In this document: one piece after another, positions 24,869 to 33,594 of the stretch
Layout: every line of letters starts with the position of its first letter
Position numbering within the stretch: the stretch's first letter is position 1
DNA from: Pseudomonadales bacterium
GTDB taxonomy: Bacteria > Pseudomonadota > Gammaproteobacteria > Pseudomonadales > Halieaceae
DNA: 64,000 bases
Direction of reading: 5' to 3'
Assembly: GCA_024234815.1 (NCBI GenBank)
Contig: JACKNO010000001.1
Location: forward strand, 620,001-684,000
Notes under the pieces: model-generated
Told to the model about the DNA's origin: nothing
Seen by the model: the letters and a program-made list of their open reading frames with translations, nothing else
The model's database searches: none
Program-made: the position numbers and the translations under genes

Positions 24869-26191
24869 TTACAGTATAAAGCGCGACAAGTCCTCGTTCG
24901 CGCTCAGGGCTTTCAGTTTGCTGTCGACAAAAGCCGCGTCTACCCGCAGTGGTTCCTGTTTCAGGCCGGCATCCGCAGCGGTGAAAGAGGTGTCCTCCAG
25001 CAGGCGCTCCATGACGGTGTGCAGTCGGCGGGCGCCGATATTCTCGGTTTTTTCATTGACCTGCCAGGCGGTTTCCGCGATCCGGCGCAGGCCATCAGCG
25101 GTGAATTCCACCTGCACCCCCTCGGTCCCCAGCAGTGCCTGGTACTGTTCGGTGAGGGAGGCGTCAGGTTCGGTAAGAATGCGCTCGAAGTCATCCGGGG
25201 TGAGGGCGGACAGTTCCACCCGGATCGGCAACCGCCCCTGCAACTCGGGGATCAGGTCCGATGGTCGCGCCAGGTGAAATGCGCCTGATGCGATAAACAG
25301 GATGTGGTCGGTTTTGATCATGCCGTGCTTGGTGCTCACGGTTGAGCCCTCGATAAGCGGCAGCAGGTCGCGCTGCACGCCTTCGCGGGAAACGTCGACA
25401 CCGGAACCCTCGCCACGCTTGGCCACCTTGTCCAGCTCGTCGATGAAAACAATGCCGTTTTGCTCGGCGGCGGCCACCGCCTTTTGCTTGAGTTCTTCCT
25501 CGTTGACCATCTTGGCGGCTTCTTCCTCGCACAGCGCCGCAAAGGCGGCCTTGATGGGCATCTTCCGGGTTTTCTCCTGCTGCCGTGACATGTTGGAAAA
25601 CATGCTCTGCAGCTGGTTGGTCATTTCCTCCATGCCTGGAGGCGCCATGATGTCCACCGCGGCGGCGCGAGAGCTGATCTTTACCTCGATTTCCTTCGCG
25701 TCCAGTTCACCCTCGCGGAGTTTCTTGCGCAGCAACTGGCGTGTGCCGGAACCGGACTCGCCGTCGGCGTCGCGGGCGGGGGGCAGCAGGATATCCAGGA
25801 TTCTCTCCTCGGCCATCTCCTCCGCCCGGAAGCGGACCCGCTCTACTTCCTGTTCCCTCAGCATCTTTACCGCCACATCCACCAGGTCGCGCACGATGGA
25901 GTCGACATCGCGGCCAACGTAGCCAACCTCGGTAAACTTGGTGGCCTCGACCTTGACGAAGGGCGCATTGGCCAGTTTCGCCAGGCGCCGTGCGATCTCG
26001 GTCTTGCCCACGCCCGTGGGCCCGATCATGAGGATATTCTTGGGGGTGATTTCGGCCCGCAACTCCTCGGACAGCTGCATGCGGCGCCAGCGGTTGCGCA
26101 GCGCTATCGCCACTGCGCGCTTGGCCTCGTCCTGGCCGATGATGTGCTTGTCCAGCTCGTGAACGATCTCGCGGGGGGTCATGTCTGACAT
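24869..26191 (-). CDS. hslU: ATP-dependent protease ATPase subunit HslU
   Basis: A 440-residue AAA+ unfoldase that feeds proteins to the HslV peptidase. Walker A is GPTGVGKTEIARR near 60-72, and Walker B is IVFIDELDK. The pore-loop GYVGRD is present, and the C-terminus ends in LSRFIL, as required to dock into HslV. Length fits the family (about 443). It starts 4 bases after hslV and shares the heat-shock promoter upstream of that gene. Confidence 0.97.
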   Translation of the reverse strand: MSDMTPREIVHELDKHIIGQDEAKRAVAIALRNRWRRMQLSEELRAEITPKNILMIGPTGVGKTEIARRLAKLANAPFVKVEATKFTEVGYVGRDVDSIVRDLVDVAVKMLREQEVERVRFRAEEMAEERILDILLPPARDADGESGSGTRQLLRKKLREGELDAKEIEVKISSRAAAVDIMAPPGMEEMTNQLQSMFSNMSRQQEKTRKMPIKAAFAALCEEEAAKMVNEEELKQKAVAAAEQNGIVFIDELDKVAKRGEGSGVDVSREGVQRDLLPLIEGSTVSTKHGMIKTDHILFIASGAFHLARPSDLIPELQGRLPIRVELSALTPDDFERILTEPDASLTEQYQALLGTEGVQVEFTADGLRRIAETAWQVNEKTENIGARRLHTVMERLLEDTSFTAADAGLKQEPLRVDAAFVDSKLKALSANEDLSRFIL

Positions 26192-26195
26192 AGGC

Positions 26196-26735
26196 CTAAA
26201 AATCCAGTTGTTCTATGGTGTGGTTATGGTTGGTGTAAATGCAGATGTCACCGGCGATACCCAGGCCCTTCTCGACGATGCTGCGGGCGTCCAGATCAGT
26301 GTTGTCCAGCAAAGCCCGGGCGGCCGCCTGGGCGAACGGGCCGCCCGAGCCGATTGCGATCAGGTTGTCTTCGGGCTCAATGACGTCGCCATTTCCGGTG
26401 ATAATGAGGGAGGTGTCCTTGTCGGCCACCGCAAGCAGCGCTTCCAGCCGGCGCAGAGCGCGCTCCGTGCGCCATGCCTTGGCCAACTCCACCGCTGAGC
26501 GCACGAGGTGGCCCTGGTACTTGTCCAATTGCGCTTCGAACAATTCGAACAGGGTAAAGGCATCGGCCGTGCCGCCGGCGAAGCCGGCTATGACCTGGTC
26601 CTTGTAAAGGCGCCGCACCTTGCGCGCATTGCCCTTCATGACGGTATTTCCCATCGATACCTGGCCGTCGCCGCCGATGACCACACTGTTGCCGCGGCGC
26701 ACCGAGAGAATCGTTGTACCTCTGAACTGTTCCAC
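26196..26735 (-). CDS. hslV: ATP-dependent protease peptidase subunit HslV
   Basis: A peptidase of about 179 residues with a proteasome beta-type fold. The catalytic N-terminal threonine is the first Thr of GTTILSVRR, exposed after removal of a short propeptide (MEQFRG). I chose the GTG at 26735 because an AGGAG ribosome site lies 6 bases in front of it and because it gives a propeptide of normal length. An ATG at 26777 is also open and would add 14 residues. The gene has its own sigma-32 promoter at 26818-26846 and a leader hairpin at 26799-26817. Confidence 0.94.
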   Translation of the reverse strand: MEQFRGTTILSVRRGNSVVIGGDGQVSMGNTVMKGNARKVRRLYKDQVIAGFAGGTADAFTLFELFEAQLDKYQGHLVRSAVELAKAWRTERALRRLEALLAVADKDTSLIITGNGDVIEPEDNLIAIGSGGPFAQAAARALLDNTDLDARSIVEKGLGIAGDICIYTNHNHTIEQLDF

Positions 26736-26798
26736 TGTGAACTCCTGCACTGGGGGCCGGGAATAATCCCGGGTCATTAAACGAACCCCTCAATCCGA

Positions 26799-26817
26799 CA
26801 GGCTCTTTATCAGCCTG
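26799..26817 (-). promoter_or_regulatory. Leader hairpin of hslVU mRNA
   Basis: CAGGCT and AGCCTG pair across a 7-base loop. The hairpin lies directly after the -10 element of the heat-shock promoter, so it would sit at or near the 5-prime end of the transcript. A leader stem-loop affecting hslVU expression has been described in E. coli; whether this one acts the same way is inference. It has no T-run. Confidence 0.5.
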
Positions 26818-26846
26818 ATATGGGGTGTTTAGTCGGCAAATTCAAG
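26818..26846 (-). promoter_or_regulatory. Heat-shock (sigma-32) promoter of hslVU
   Basis: On the minus strand CTTGAA (26846-26841) is followed after 15 bases by CCCCATAT (26825-26818). This agrees almost perfectly with the RpoH consensus CTTGAAA, spacer, CCCCATNT. It lies between the SPOR-protein gene and hslV, 83 bases before the chosen hslV start. Confidence 0.82.
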
Positions 26847-26917
26847 GATCTGCACGCTAAATGCCCGGCCTGGTCCCGCCAAGAGCCCGCACCGGGGCAC
26901 TGGGCGGGACGCCGCGA

Positions 26918-27526
26918 TCAGGGTGTGCCGCGTTTGAGCAGGAGCGTGTCGATGTCCTGCGCGGCTGTCAGGCTGCGCGCCCTGGTCATCTGCGGATGCG
27001 AGTCAAAGGGGCCGAGATAGACCCTGAACCAGCGACCGTTGTCGCTGTCGGCCTCTTCCACCCTGGGTTCAAGTCCAAGCAACAGCAGCTCGGCACGGCG
27101 TCGGTCCGCATCCTCGCGCTGGCGGAACGAGCCGGCCTGCAGAAGATAGGTCTCCTGGGTGGCCCCCGCCGGCGGGTTGGCGACTTCGGCCGGTTCAACG
27201 GGGCCGTCGATCGTCTGCTCGGGTAACATCGTGTAGAAGTCGAAGCGCGGTTTCGGCGGTTCGGCAGGTACGGATGCAGCGACAGTGGGTTCCGGTGCGG
27301 GCTCTGGAGCGTCAGCTACCGGCAGATTGGCCAGGTAGAGCAGAAAACAGATGAACACCCCGCACAACAGTCCGGCGAGAAAAGCGCGCCAACTGCTGCC
27401 GCCCGCCCGGGGCGCGGGCGCTGTCCGCGACGGGCCGCGCTGTCGCTGCTGCGCCGGCTTCCTGCGTGCGGGCCGCTCGGATCCGCGGCTCTCGGTTTTG
27501 CGTGTCTTGGCGTAGTCGCGGGCCAC
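26918..27526 (-). CDS. SPOR domain protein, FtsN-like
   Basis: A 202-residue bitopic membrane protein. It has a basic, Arg-rich cytoplasmic N-terminus (1-45), one transmembrane helix at about 46-66, a Pro/Ala/Glu-rich periplasmic linker, and a SPOR domain from about 125 (YLLQAGSFRQREDADRRRAEL). SPOR domains bind denuded septal peptidoglycan. The position between argS and hslV is that of FtsN-like proteins in pseudomonads, so a role in cell division is likely but not proven. It starts 3 bases after argS. Confidence 0.87.
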   Translation of the reverse strand: MARDYAKTRKTESRGSERPARRKPAQQRQRGPSRTAPAPRAGGSSWRAFLAGLLCGVFICFLLYLANLPVADAPEPAPEPTVAASVPAEPPKPRFDFYTMLPEQTIDGPVEPAEVANPPAGATQETYLLQAGSFRQREDADRRRAELLLLGLEPRVEEADSDNGRWFRVYLGPFDSHPQMTRARSLTAAQDIDTLLLKRGTP

Positions 27527-27529
27527 GAT

Positions 27530-29215
27530 TTACATCACCTGGGGCGCGGATACGCCCAGCAGGTCGAGGCCATTGGCGATTACCTGGCGCACCGCCTCGC
27601 ACAGCGCAACCCGTGCGCTGCGCACGTTCTGGTCTTCGACGAGCATCTTGTGGGCGTTGTAGCAGGTATGAAAATCACCGGCCAGCTCTCGCAGGTAGGT
27701 GGCTACCAGGTGGGGTTCATTGTCGGCGGCTGCGGAGCTGACGACTTCAGGATAACGGTCCAGCTGGCGTAGCAGGGCTTTTTCATGGTCTTCGGTGAGT
27801 TCGCCGAGGTGTGGCAGCGCGGCCTGCGCGCTCCATTCCCAGCCCAGCTCGGCCAGTTTGCGTTTGACGCTGCAGGCACGGGCGTGGGCGTACTGAATGT
27901 AGTACACCGGGTTGTCGTTGCTCTGCGACATGGCCAGGTTAATATCGAAGGTCAATTGTGAACTGACCGCCCGCGCGGTGAGGAAAAAGCGTGTGGCGTC
28001 GCAGCCTACCTCGTCGACCAGGTCGCGCAGGGTGACGTAGCTGCCAGCGCGCTTGGATAGTTTGACCTCCTCGCCATCGCGCATGACGGTGACCATCTGG
28101 TGCAGCACGTAATCGGGCCAGCCCTCGGGAATCCCGCTCTCCAGGGCCTGCAAGCCGGCCCTCACCCGGGTAACCGTGCTGTGGTGGTCCGCACCCTGTT
28201 CATTGATCACCCGCTCAAACCCGCGGTTCCACTTGTTCTGGTGATAGGCCACATCGGGCAGGAAATACGTATACCCACCTTCGCTTTTACGCATGACCCG
28301 GTCCTTGTCATCACCAAAGTCGGTGGTGCGCAGCCACAGGGCGCCGCCCTCCTCGTAGGTGTGCCCGCTGTCTATCAGGCGCTGTACAGTCGCTTCCACT
28401 TCGCCATTCTCGTACAGTGAGGACTCCAGGAAGTAGTTGTCGAAGTGCACGGCGAACGCCTGCAGGTCCAGATCCTGCTCGCGCCGGAGGTAAGCCACGG
28501 CGAAGCGGCGAATGTTTTCCAGGTCATCCGGGTCGGCCGAAGAGCTGACATGCTGGTCCGTCGCGTCCACCTTGTCGCCGCGCAGGTAGGCAGCGGCAAC
28601 TTCCGCGATGTAGTCGCCGCGGTAGCCATCCGCCGGCCAGCCCGGGTCATCCGGACCAAGGCCCCGGCAACGCGCCTGTACCGACAGCGCCAGATTGCTT
28701 ATTTGCTGACCCGCGTCGTTGTAATAGAACTCCCGTGTCACGTCCCAGCCGGTGGCCTGCAGCAGGCGGCAGATAGAGTCGCCAACCGCCGCGCCGCGCC
28801 CGTGGCCCACGTGCAGCGGTCCGGTGGGGTTTGCGGATACGTACTCCACCTGCACTTTGCGACCCTTGCCGGCATCGGTGCGCCCAAAGGTCTCGCCCTG
28901 GTCAAGGATGCGCTGGACCACCGCCTGGCTGCTGGCGCCGGAGAGAAATATATTGATGAATCCGGGACCGGCAATCTCCGCGCGTGCAATAAAGGAAGCC
29001 GCAGGCAGTGCCTCGAGGATCATTGCCGCCAGTTCCCGGGGATTTTTGCCGGCTTTTTTGGCCAGGCCCAGGGCTATATTACTGGCGAGGTCACCATGGC
29101 TGGCGTCGCGGGTGCGGTCGATCTGTACCTCGGTGGGCAACTCGCCGGTCAATTGGCCCTGGTCCCTCAGTGTGTTCAGTGCCTGCAGAAAAAGTTGGCT
29201 AAGTTGTTCCTTCAT
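27530..29215 (-). CDS. argS: Arginyl-tRNA synthetase
   Basis: A 561-residue class I aminoacyl-tRNA synthetase that attaches arginine to its tRNA. The N-terminal Add1-type domain is followed by the HIGH-type motif HVGHGRGAAVGD near 122-133 (preceded by SANPTGPLH). The KMSKS-type site is present as KLSKRAGSYV. The C-terminal DALR anticodon-binding domain ends in LLGVSAPQVM. Length matches the family. The operon continues through the SPOR gene; priA lies 237 bases upstream on the same strand. Confidence 0.96.
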   Translation of the reverse strand: MKEQLSQLFLQALNTLRDQGQLTGELPTEVQIDRTRDASHGDLASNIALGLAKKAGKNPRELAAMILEALPAASFIARAEIAGPGFINIFLSGASSQAVVQRILDQGETFGRTDAGKGRKVQVEYVSANPTGPLHVGHGRGAAVGDSICRLLQATGWDVTREFYYNDAGQQISNLALSVQARCRGLGPDDPGWPADGYRGDYIAEVAAAYLRGDKVDATDQHVSSSADPDDLENIRRFAVAYLRREQDLDLQAFAVHFDNYFLESSLYENGEVEATVQRLIDSGHTYEEGGALWLRTTDFGDDKDRVMRKSEGGYTYFLPDVAYHQNKWNRGFERVINEQGADHHSTVTRVRAGLQALESGIPEGWPDYVLHQMVTVMRDGEEVKLSKRAGSYVTLRDLVDEVGCDATRFFLTARAVSSQLTFDINLAMSQSNDNPVYYIQYAHARACSVKRKLAELGWEWSAQAALPHLGELTEDHEKALLRQLDRYPEVVSSAAADNEPHLVATYLRELAGDFHTCYNAHKMLVEDQNVRSARVALCEAVRQVIANGLDLLGVSAPQVM

Positions 29216-29452
29216 TGTGGGGGGTTATACCTGGGTTGCGTCGGTCAGTTGTCGGGCTTCGGGAGGTCCTGGGTCGCGGTGACAACCCCGGATACCCGGG
29301 GGCTCCGCTGCCCGCTAGGCGGCCATTATCCTTATAAGTTCACTACGTGGCTAGTCCGCTGCCGGCGGCGGTATCGCTCTGGGCGATAGTGGTGCCGGCC
29401 GGGCGGTGGAACACGCTGTCGCGGCTGCCGGCTTCCGGTCCTGTGCGGTGTT

Positions 29453-31651
29453 CTAGTACAGGTCCAGCGGGTCCACGTCCACCGACCATTTGAGCCCGCG
29501 TCGCGCAGGCGTGGCCTCTGCCCGGGCGACCAGAATGGCGGCCGCCTGCCTGGCCGAACGGCGTTCCCGTGCAAGCATTATCAGCTGGCAGCGAAATTTA
29601 CCCGCCCGCCGCTGCATGGGAGATGGCAGTGGCCCTATGAGCTGGATGTCTGGCGGCAGCGCGGCCCTGGCCTGGTCGCGAACTGTTTGCAGGAATTTTT
29701 CTCCCGTGGCCGAATCGGCGCAGTCCGTGCGCAGTATGAGCAGCTGGCCCGCCGGCGGCATGCCGGTGGCTCGTCGGTTTGCCAGCAGCGCCCTCGCCTG
29801 GTCGCCGTAGTTCACGCTCACCATCGCTTGCAGTGCCGGATGGTCGGGGTAGTGGCTCTGGATGATGACCTCCCCCGGCAGGCCAACCCGGCCTGCCCTG
29901 CCCGCCACCTGCGTCAGGAGCTGCGCCATGCGCTCTTCACCGCGAAAGTCGGCGCTGAACAGCAGGGCGTCGGCGTCGATTACGGCTACCAGGCTCACGG
30001 CAGGGAAATGATGGCCCTTGGTGAGCATTTGCGTGCCCAGCAGGATTCCCGGCTCCCCCCGATTGATCTCGGTCACCAGTTCGCGCATGGCATCCCGCGC
30101 CTGCATGGTGTCGCTGTCCACCCGAAAAATGGGCCACTGGCCAAAACGCCGGCGCAGGAAGCCCTCGGTCTGTTCTGTCCCCAGCCCCGTGGAGATAAGC
30201 CGGTTGCCGTGGCACTGGGGGCAGTGCCGCGGCATGGATTCAGAGGCCCCACAGTGGTGACAGCGCAAACGCGCGAGTTTGCGATGCACCGTCAGGCGGG
30301 CATCGCAGGCGCGGCACTCGGCCACCCAGCCGCAATCGTGGCATTGCAAGGTAGGGGCATAGCCGCGCCGATTCAGGAATAACAGCACCTGCTGGCGCGA
30401 TTTCAGGCGCAGGTCAATCGCCTCAATCAGGGCTGGCGAGAGCCCCGCCTGGAGTTCCTGTCTACGCACATCGATCGTCGAGATGGCGGGCAGGCTGGCG
30501 GCGCCGGCTCGCTGCCGCAGGTGATGATGCCGATAGCGGCCCGCGACCGCGTTGTGCAGGCTTTCCAGCGATGGCGTAGCGCTGCCGAGCAGCACCGGAC
30601 AGCACTCAAGTTGGCCGCGTTTTACCGCTACGTCCCGCGCCGAGTAGCGGAACCCGTCCTGCTGTTTGTAGGAGCCGTCATGCTCCTCGTCCACGATAAT
30701 CAGTCCCGGTGTTCGCAGCGGGGTGAAAACCGCAGAGCGTGTGCCAATAACGATATGGGCGCTGCCATCCCGGGCTGCCTCCCAGGAGCGATAGCGTTCG
30801 GCTTCACCCAGACCGGAGTGGAGGACGACAATGTTGGCCTCAAAGCGCTGGCCGAACCGGTCCAGGGTTTGGGGGGTCAGGCCAATTTCAGGTATCAGCA
30901 CCAGGGCCTGCTTGCCTCGTTGCAGGCAATCGGCGATCAGCTGCAGGTAGACCTCGGTTTTACCGCTGCCGGTCACGCCCTCCAGCAGGGTACAGCTGAA
31001 ACCTTCCGTGGTCTTGAGTAGCGCGGACAGAACGCTCGCCTGCTCCGGGTTGAGTTCCAGTGCGGGCCTGCTGGAAGCGTCACTCGAGGGCGAGTCCAGG
31101 GTGCACTTCTGGGCAAGGCCCTTGGCTTGCAACTCACGCAGTACCCCGGGGCTGATCCCCGCATCCTTGAATTGCCTGTTGCTGATCGCGTCGGCGCCCT
31201 GTAGCAGGGCCAGCGCCTGGGCCTGGCGCGGCGACCTGGCGAGTGCGCCGGCCGGCAGGCCTTTGCCGTGAGTTGTCAGCCGCCATCCCGGCAGGCCGAT
31301 CGACTGATGCGCTTTTCCCTCTCGCAGCAAGCGGGGGAAAGCGGCATTGAAAACCTCCCCCGGTGGATGGTGGTAGTAGCGTGCGGCCCATTCGCATAAC
31401 TGCAGCAGTGAGGGCGGGATGAGCGGCTGGCTGTCGATTATCGCGTCGACGTGTTTGAGTGTGGCAGCCGGCAGCTCGCTATCGCTGCAAACGGCGACCA
31501 GGTATCCGGTGACCTGGCGGGGACCAAAAGGCACCGACAGGCGCATGCCAGGCTGCATGGACGCCACCTCGGCGTCACTCATGCCCCGGGGAGGCAGGTA
31601 GTCGAACAGGCGGCGCAGCGGAGAGGGGATGGCGAGGCGGAGTACTGGCAT
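29453..31651 (-). CDS. priA: Primosomal protein N-prime, replication restart helicase PriA
   Basis: A 732-residue helicase that reloads the replisome at stalled forks. The N-terminal 3-prime-DNA-binding domain begins MPVLRLAIPSPLRRLFDYL. Walker A is GVTGSGKTEVY, and the DEAH-type box is IVDEEHD. A zinc-binding insertion supplies paired cysteines in CHDCGWVAECRACDARL and CHHCG/CPQCHG. I chose the ATG at 31651; the open frame continues to 31918, but the added residues have no counterpart in PriA. It diverges from rpmE. Confidence 0.95.
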   Translation of the reverse strand: MPVLRLAIPSPLRRLFDYLPPRGMSDAEVASMQPGMRLSVPFGPRQVTGYLVAVCSDSELPAATLKHVDAIIDSQPLIPPSLLQLCEWAARYYHHPPGEVFNAAFPRLLREGKAHQSIGLPGWRLTTHGKGLPAGALARSPRQAQALALLQGADAISNRQFKDAGISPGVLRELQAKGLAQKCTLDSPSSDASSRPALELNPEQASVLSALLKTTEGFSCTLLEGVTGSGKTEVYLQLIADCLQRGKQALVLIPEIGLTPQTLDRFGQRFEANIVVLHSGLGEAERYRSWEAARDGSAHIVIGTRSAVFTPLRTPGLIIVDEEHDGSYKQQDGFRYSARDVAVKRGQLECCPVLLGSATPSLESLHNAVAGRYRHHHLRQRAGAASLPAISTIDVRRQELQAGLSPALIEAIDLRLKSRQQVLLFLNRRGYAPTLQCHDCGWVAECRACDARLTVHRKLARLRCHHCGASESMPRHCPQCHGNRLISTGLGTEQTEGFLRRRFGQWPIFRVDSDTMQARDAMRELVTEINRGEPGILLGTQMLTKGHHFPAVSLVAVIDADALLFSADFRGEERMAQLLTQVAGRAGRVGLPGEVIIQSHYPDHPALQAMVSVNYGDQARALLANRRATGMPPAGQLLILRTDCADSATGEKFLQTVRDQARAALPPDIQLIGPLPSPMQRRAGKFRCQLIMLARERRSARQAAAILVARAEATPARRGLKWSVDVDPLDLY

Positions 31652-31777
31652 TGCGCCCCTTTGCGGGCTGACTGGGGAATATAGGGAGGGCAGTGTACCA
31701 AAACAGCGGGCCGAATACCGGCAGTGCCGGGCCCGGTGGGCCGGTCGCGGACCGGTTTGTGGACCAGAGATTGCCTC

Positions 31778-31805
31778 TTGCTTCTGCGCGGGGGTTTGGT
31801 AAGAT
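31778..31805 (+). promoter_or_regulatory. Candidate sigma-70 promoter of rpmE
   Basis: TTGCTT (31778-31783), a 16-base spacer and an extended -10 element TGGTAAGAT ending at 31805, 71 bases before the rpmE start. The -35 match is weak, but the extended TG before the -10 supports it. Confidence 0.4.
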
Positions 31806-31875
31806 GCCCCGCTATTTTTTGGCGCGGTGCCCGGCAGTGATCGGGTGGCGGCGCCGTATGACGAGGAGTAACACC

Positions 31876-32091
31876 ATGAAAGCAGACATCCACCCAAAGT
31901 ACGAAGCCGTAACTGCAACCTGTAGCTGTGGCAACGAGGTTTTGACCCGCTCCACCCTGTGCGAGGACCTTCACATCGACGTGTGCTCGGAATGTCATCC
32001 CTTCTTCACCGGTAAGCAGAAAGTAATGGATACCGGCGGTCGTGTGGATCGTTTCAACAAGCGCTTTGGAAGCCGCGGCAGCAAGCGCTAG
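31876..32091 (+). CDS. rpmE: 50S ribosomal protein L31 (zinc-binding form)
   Basis: A 71-residue ribosomal protein. It is the C+ form, with zinc ligands C16, C18, C37 and C40 (CSCG and CSEC). The start MKADIHPKYE and the HPFFTGKQK stretch are typical. The ATG at 31876 has a GAGGAG ribosome site; the open frame upstream to 31693 is not L31-like. It diverges from priA and is followed by a strong terminator. The zinc-free paralogue (YkgM type) is not in this window. Confidence 0.96.
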   Translation: MKADIHPKYEAVTATCSCGNEVLTRSTLCEDLHIDVCSECHPFFTGKQKVMDTGGRVDRFNKRFGSRGSKR

Positions 32092-32118
32092 CCCCAGCTC
32101 ACAGGCAAGGCACTGGAA

Positions 32119-32151
32119 AACGCCAGATCCGCAACGATCTGGCGTTTTTTT
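32119..32151 (+). terminator. Rho-independent terminator after rpmE
   Basis: AACGCCAGATC (32119-32129), a 6-base loop and GATCTGGCGTT (32136-32146), then a run of seven T bases counted from the end of the stem. The 11-base stem is perfect. Confidence 0.93.
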
Positions 32152-32247
32152 ATGGGCGAACGGTGGTAATAAGAGACAATATGCCGCCTTGTTACCGGCT
32201 GTCCTTTTCTATATTCTTTTGAACCTTTTTTTCCACAAGTGAATTTC

Positions 32248-33498
32248 ATGCCCAAGGACTTCAAGCAGGCAGCGCTGGATTATCACTCTCTCCCGATCCC
32301 GGGCAAGATCAGCATGGAACTGTCCACACCGGCGGAAACCCAATATGACCTCGCACTGGCATACAGTCCGGGGGTGGCGGAACCGTGCAGGGAAATCGCC
32401 GCTGACCCTGAGAATGCCTATCGTTATACGGGCAAAGGCAACCTGGTAGCGGTCATCAGCAACGGCACCGCGGTGCTGGGACTGGGCAATCTGGGCCCGC
32501 TTGCGAGCAAACCCGTCATGGAAGGCAAGGCGTTGCTGTTCAAGCGCTTTGCGGGTATCAACGCAGTCGATATCGAAGTGGATACCGAGGATGCCGCCGA
32601 GTTTATCAACACAGTGGCGCTTATTGCAGATACCTTCGGCGGTATTAACCTGGAAGATATCAGGGCTCCGGAGTGTTTTGAGATAGAAGCTTCCCTGGTT
32701 CGACAGTGTTCCATACCTGTGTTTCACGACGACCAGCACGGTACGGCTATCGTTACGGCCGCGGGCCTGCTCAGCGCCCTGGAAGTGCAGGGCAAGCGGC
32801 TTGAGGACGCGGTAATCACTTGCCTGGGCGCGGGCGCCGCCGCCATCGCCTGCATGCGCCTGCTGGTCAGCCTGGGTGCCAAGCGGGAAAATATCTACAT
32901 GCTGGACCGCCGGGGTGTTATTTATGCCGGCCGGGAAGGCGTCAACGCCTATAAACAGGAATTTGCCTGCCAGACCAGCAAGCGCAGCCTGTCTGACGCC
33001 GTCAAGGGCGCGGATGTGTTTATCGGTCTGTCCGGCGCCGATCTGCTCAGCGCGGAAATGCTGGCGTCGATGGCGGCGCGGCCGATAGTGTTCGCCTGCT
33101 CCAACCCCGACCCCGAAATACAGCCGGAAATTGCGCACGCTACCCGCGATGATGTGATTATCGCAACCGGGCGCTCGGATTATCCCAACCAGGTTAACAA
33201 TGTGCTGGGCTTTCCATTCATATTCCGGGGTGCGCTGGATGTGCGCGCGACCTGTATCAACGAGGAAATGAAGATCGCCGCTGTAAACGCCCTGTGTGAA
33301 CTGGTGCGGGAGGAGGTTCCGGCGGATGTCCTGGCCGCCTGCGAACTCGATGAGTTGTCTTTCGGACCGGGGTATATCATTCCCAAGCCCATGGATCGTC
33401 GCCTGCTGGGCCGCATAGCTTCGGCGGTGGCGCGGGCGGCGGTAGACAGCGGGGTTGCTTCCATCCCCTACCCCGACAATTACGCGCCGAACCTGTAA
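32248..33498 (+). CDS. maeB: NAD(P)-dependent malic enzyme
   Basis: A 416-residue enzyme that oxidatively decarboxylates malate to pyruvate, yielding NAD(P)H. The catalytic and metal-binding stretches are SPGVAEPCREI, KGNLVAVISNGTAVLGLGNLG and PVFHDDQHGTAIV. The dinucleotide-binding loop is GAGAAAIACMRLL near 191-203. It lacks the phosphotransacetylase-like C-terminal domain of E. coli MaeB, so it is the short form. I chose the ATG at 32248; a GTG 9 bases upstream is also open. The ribosome site is weak for both. Confidence 0.93.
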   Translation: MPKDFKQAALDYHSLPIPGKISMELSTPAETQYDLALAYSPGVAEPCREIAADPENAYRYTGKGNLVAVISNGTAVLGLGNLGPLASKPVMEGKALLFKRFAGINAVDIEVDTEDAAEFINTVALIADTFGGINLEDIRAPECFEIEASLVRQCSIPVFHDDQHGTAIVTAAGLLSALEVQGKRLEDAVITCLGAGAAAIACMRLLVSLGAKRENIYMLDRRGVIYAGREGVNAYKQEFACQTSKRSLSDAVKGADVFIGLSGADLLSAEMLASMAARPIVFACSNPDPEIQPEIAHATRDDVIIATGRSDYPNQVNNVLGFPFIFRGALDVRATCINEEMKIAAVNALCELVREEVPADVLAACELDELSFGPGYIIPKPMDRRLLGRIASAVARAAVDSGVASIPYPDNYAPNL

Positions 33499-33573
33499 GC
33501 CCTACCCGACCGCTGCCGGGCGCCGCAGCTGTGGCGTTTCGGCTGTTTCCAGGCGGGCCGCCCGCAGAGCGAG

Positions 33574-33587
33574 CGCGGGCTCCCGCG
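33574..33587. repeat. Palindrome between convergent maeB and mrcA
   Basis: CGCGGG and CCCGCG separated by two bases lie between the 3-prime ends of the malic enzyme and PBP1A genes. It could form a short hairpin that helps end transcription, but there is no T-run in either direction. Confidence 0.3.
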
Positions 33588-33594
33588 ACCGGGC

